Shown: positions 5,725 to 5,740 of the stretch, piece after piece
Layout of the letters: the number at the start of each line of letters is the position of its first letter
Position numbering within the stretch: the stretch's first letter is position 1
Source of the DNA: Acidobacteriota bacterium
GTDB lineage: Bacteria; Acidobacteriota; Terriglobia; Terriglobales; SCQP01
DNA: 5,740 nt
Reading direction: 5' to 3'
Assembly: GCA_021823305.1 (NCBI GenBank)
Contig: JAKAOE010000144.1
Coordinates: 1-5,740, forward strand
Position numbers and translations under genes: made by a program
The notes under the pieces: generated by a model
What the model saw: only the letters and a program-made list of their open reading frames with translations
The model's database searches: none
What the model was told of the DNA's origin: nothing

Positions 5725-5740
5725 CCGGGGAAGCTAATTG

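Noticed and set aside
1..5740. CRISPR arrays, insertion sequences, tRNA or rRNA genes
   Set aside because: No regularly spaced repeats, transposase motifs, terminal inverted repeats or RNA-gene signatures were seen on reading both strands.

Overview
The window is very GC-rich, tightly packed bacterial DNA in which codon third positions are mostly G or C. It encodes Gram-negative cell-envelope functions, including an outer-membrane two-partner-secretion transporter. The small secreted protein families at the left end resemble, from memory, conserved hypothetical proteins of Acidobacteriota. That assignment is an inference and no marker gene is present to confirm it.

Layout, left to right. (1) Bases 3-65 look like the last 20 codons of a plus-strand gene that enters from outside the window. 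Its stop shares the palindrome CTAG with the stop of the next gene. (2) 62-940, minus: an exported protein of 292 residues, unknown function. (3) 941-1145: a divergent intergenic region with a near-perfect 19-bp palindrome at 991-1009. (4) 1146-1565, plus: a small exported protein of 139 residues, helical and probably coiled coil, unknown function. (5) A 66-bp convergent gap. (6) 1632-3377, minus: a TpsB/FhaC-type outer-membrane transporter with one clear POTRA domain, a probable second POTRA, a beta-barrel and the VRGY motif. (7) 3374-4936, minus: a radical SAM enzyme with an N-terminal cobalamin-binding-like domain. It overlaps the transporter by 4 bases (TTGA), so the two are almost certainly co-transcribed and translationally coupled. 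(8) A 146-bp gap with two hairpins. (9) 5083-5724, minus: the C-terminal part of a beta-helical, TpsA/filamentous-haemagglutinin-like exoprotein. Its reading frame is interrupted by a stop 12 bases upstream of the first usable codon, at the very edge of the window.

On the minus strand the order is exoprotein fragment (TpsA-like), then B12-type radical SAM enzyme, then TpsB transporter. TpsA and TpsB normally work as a pair: TpsA carries a Sec signal and an N-terminal TPS domain, and the TpsB barrel threads it across the outer membrane. A cobalamin-type radical SAM enzyme between the two is unusual. It is the most interesting feature here, because it raises the possibility of an exoprotein, or a co-exported product, modified by radical chemistry. 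The sequence alone cannot tell this from an unrelated enzyme that sits in the operon by chance.
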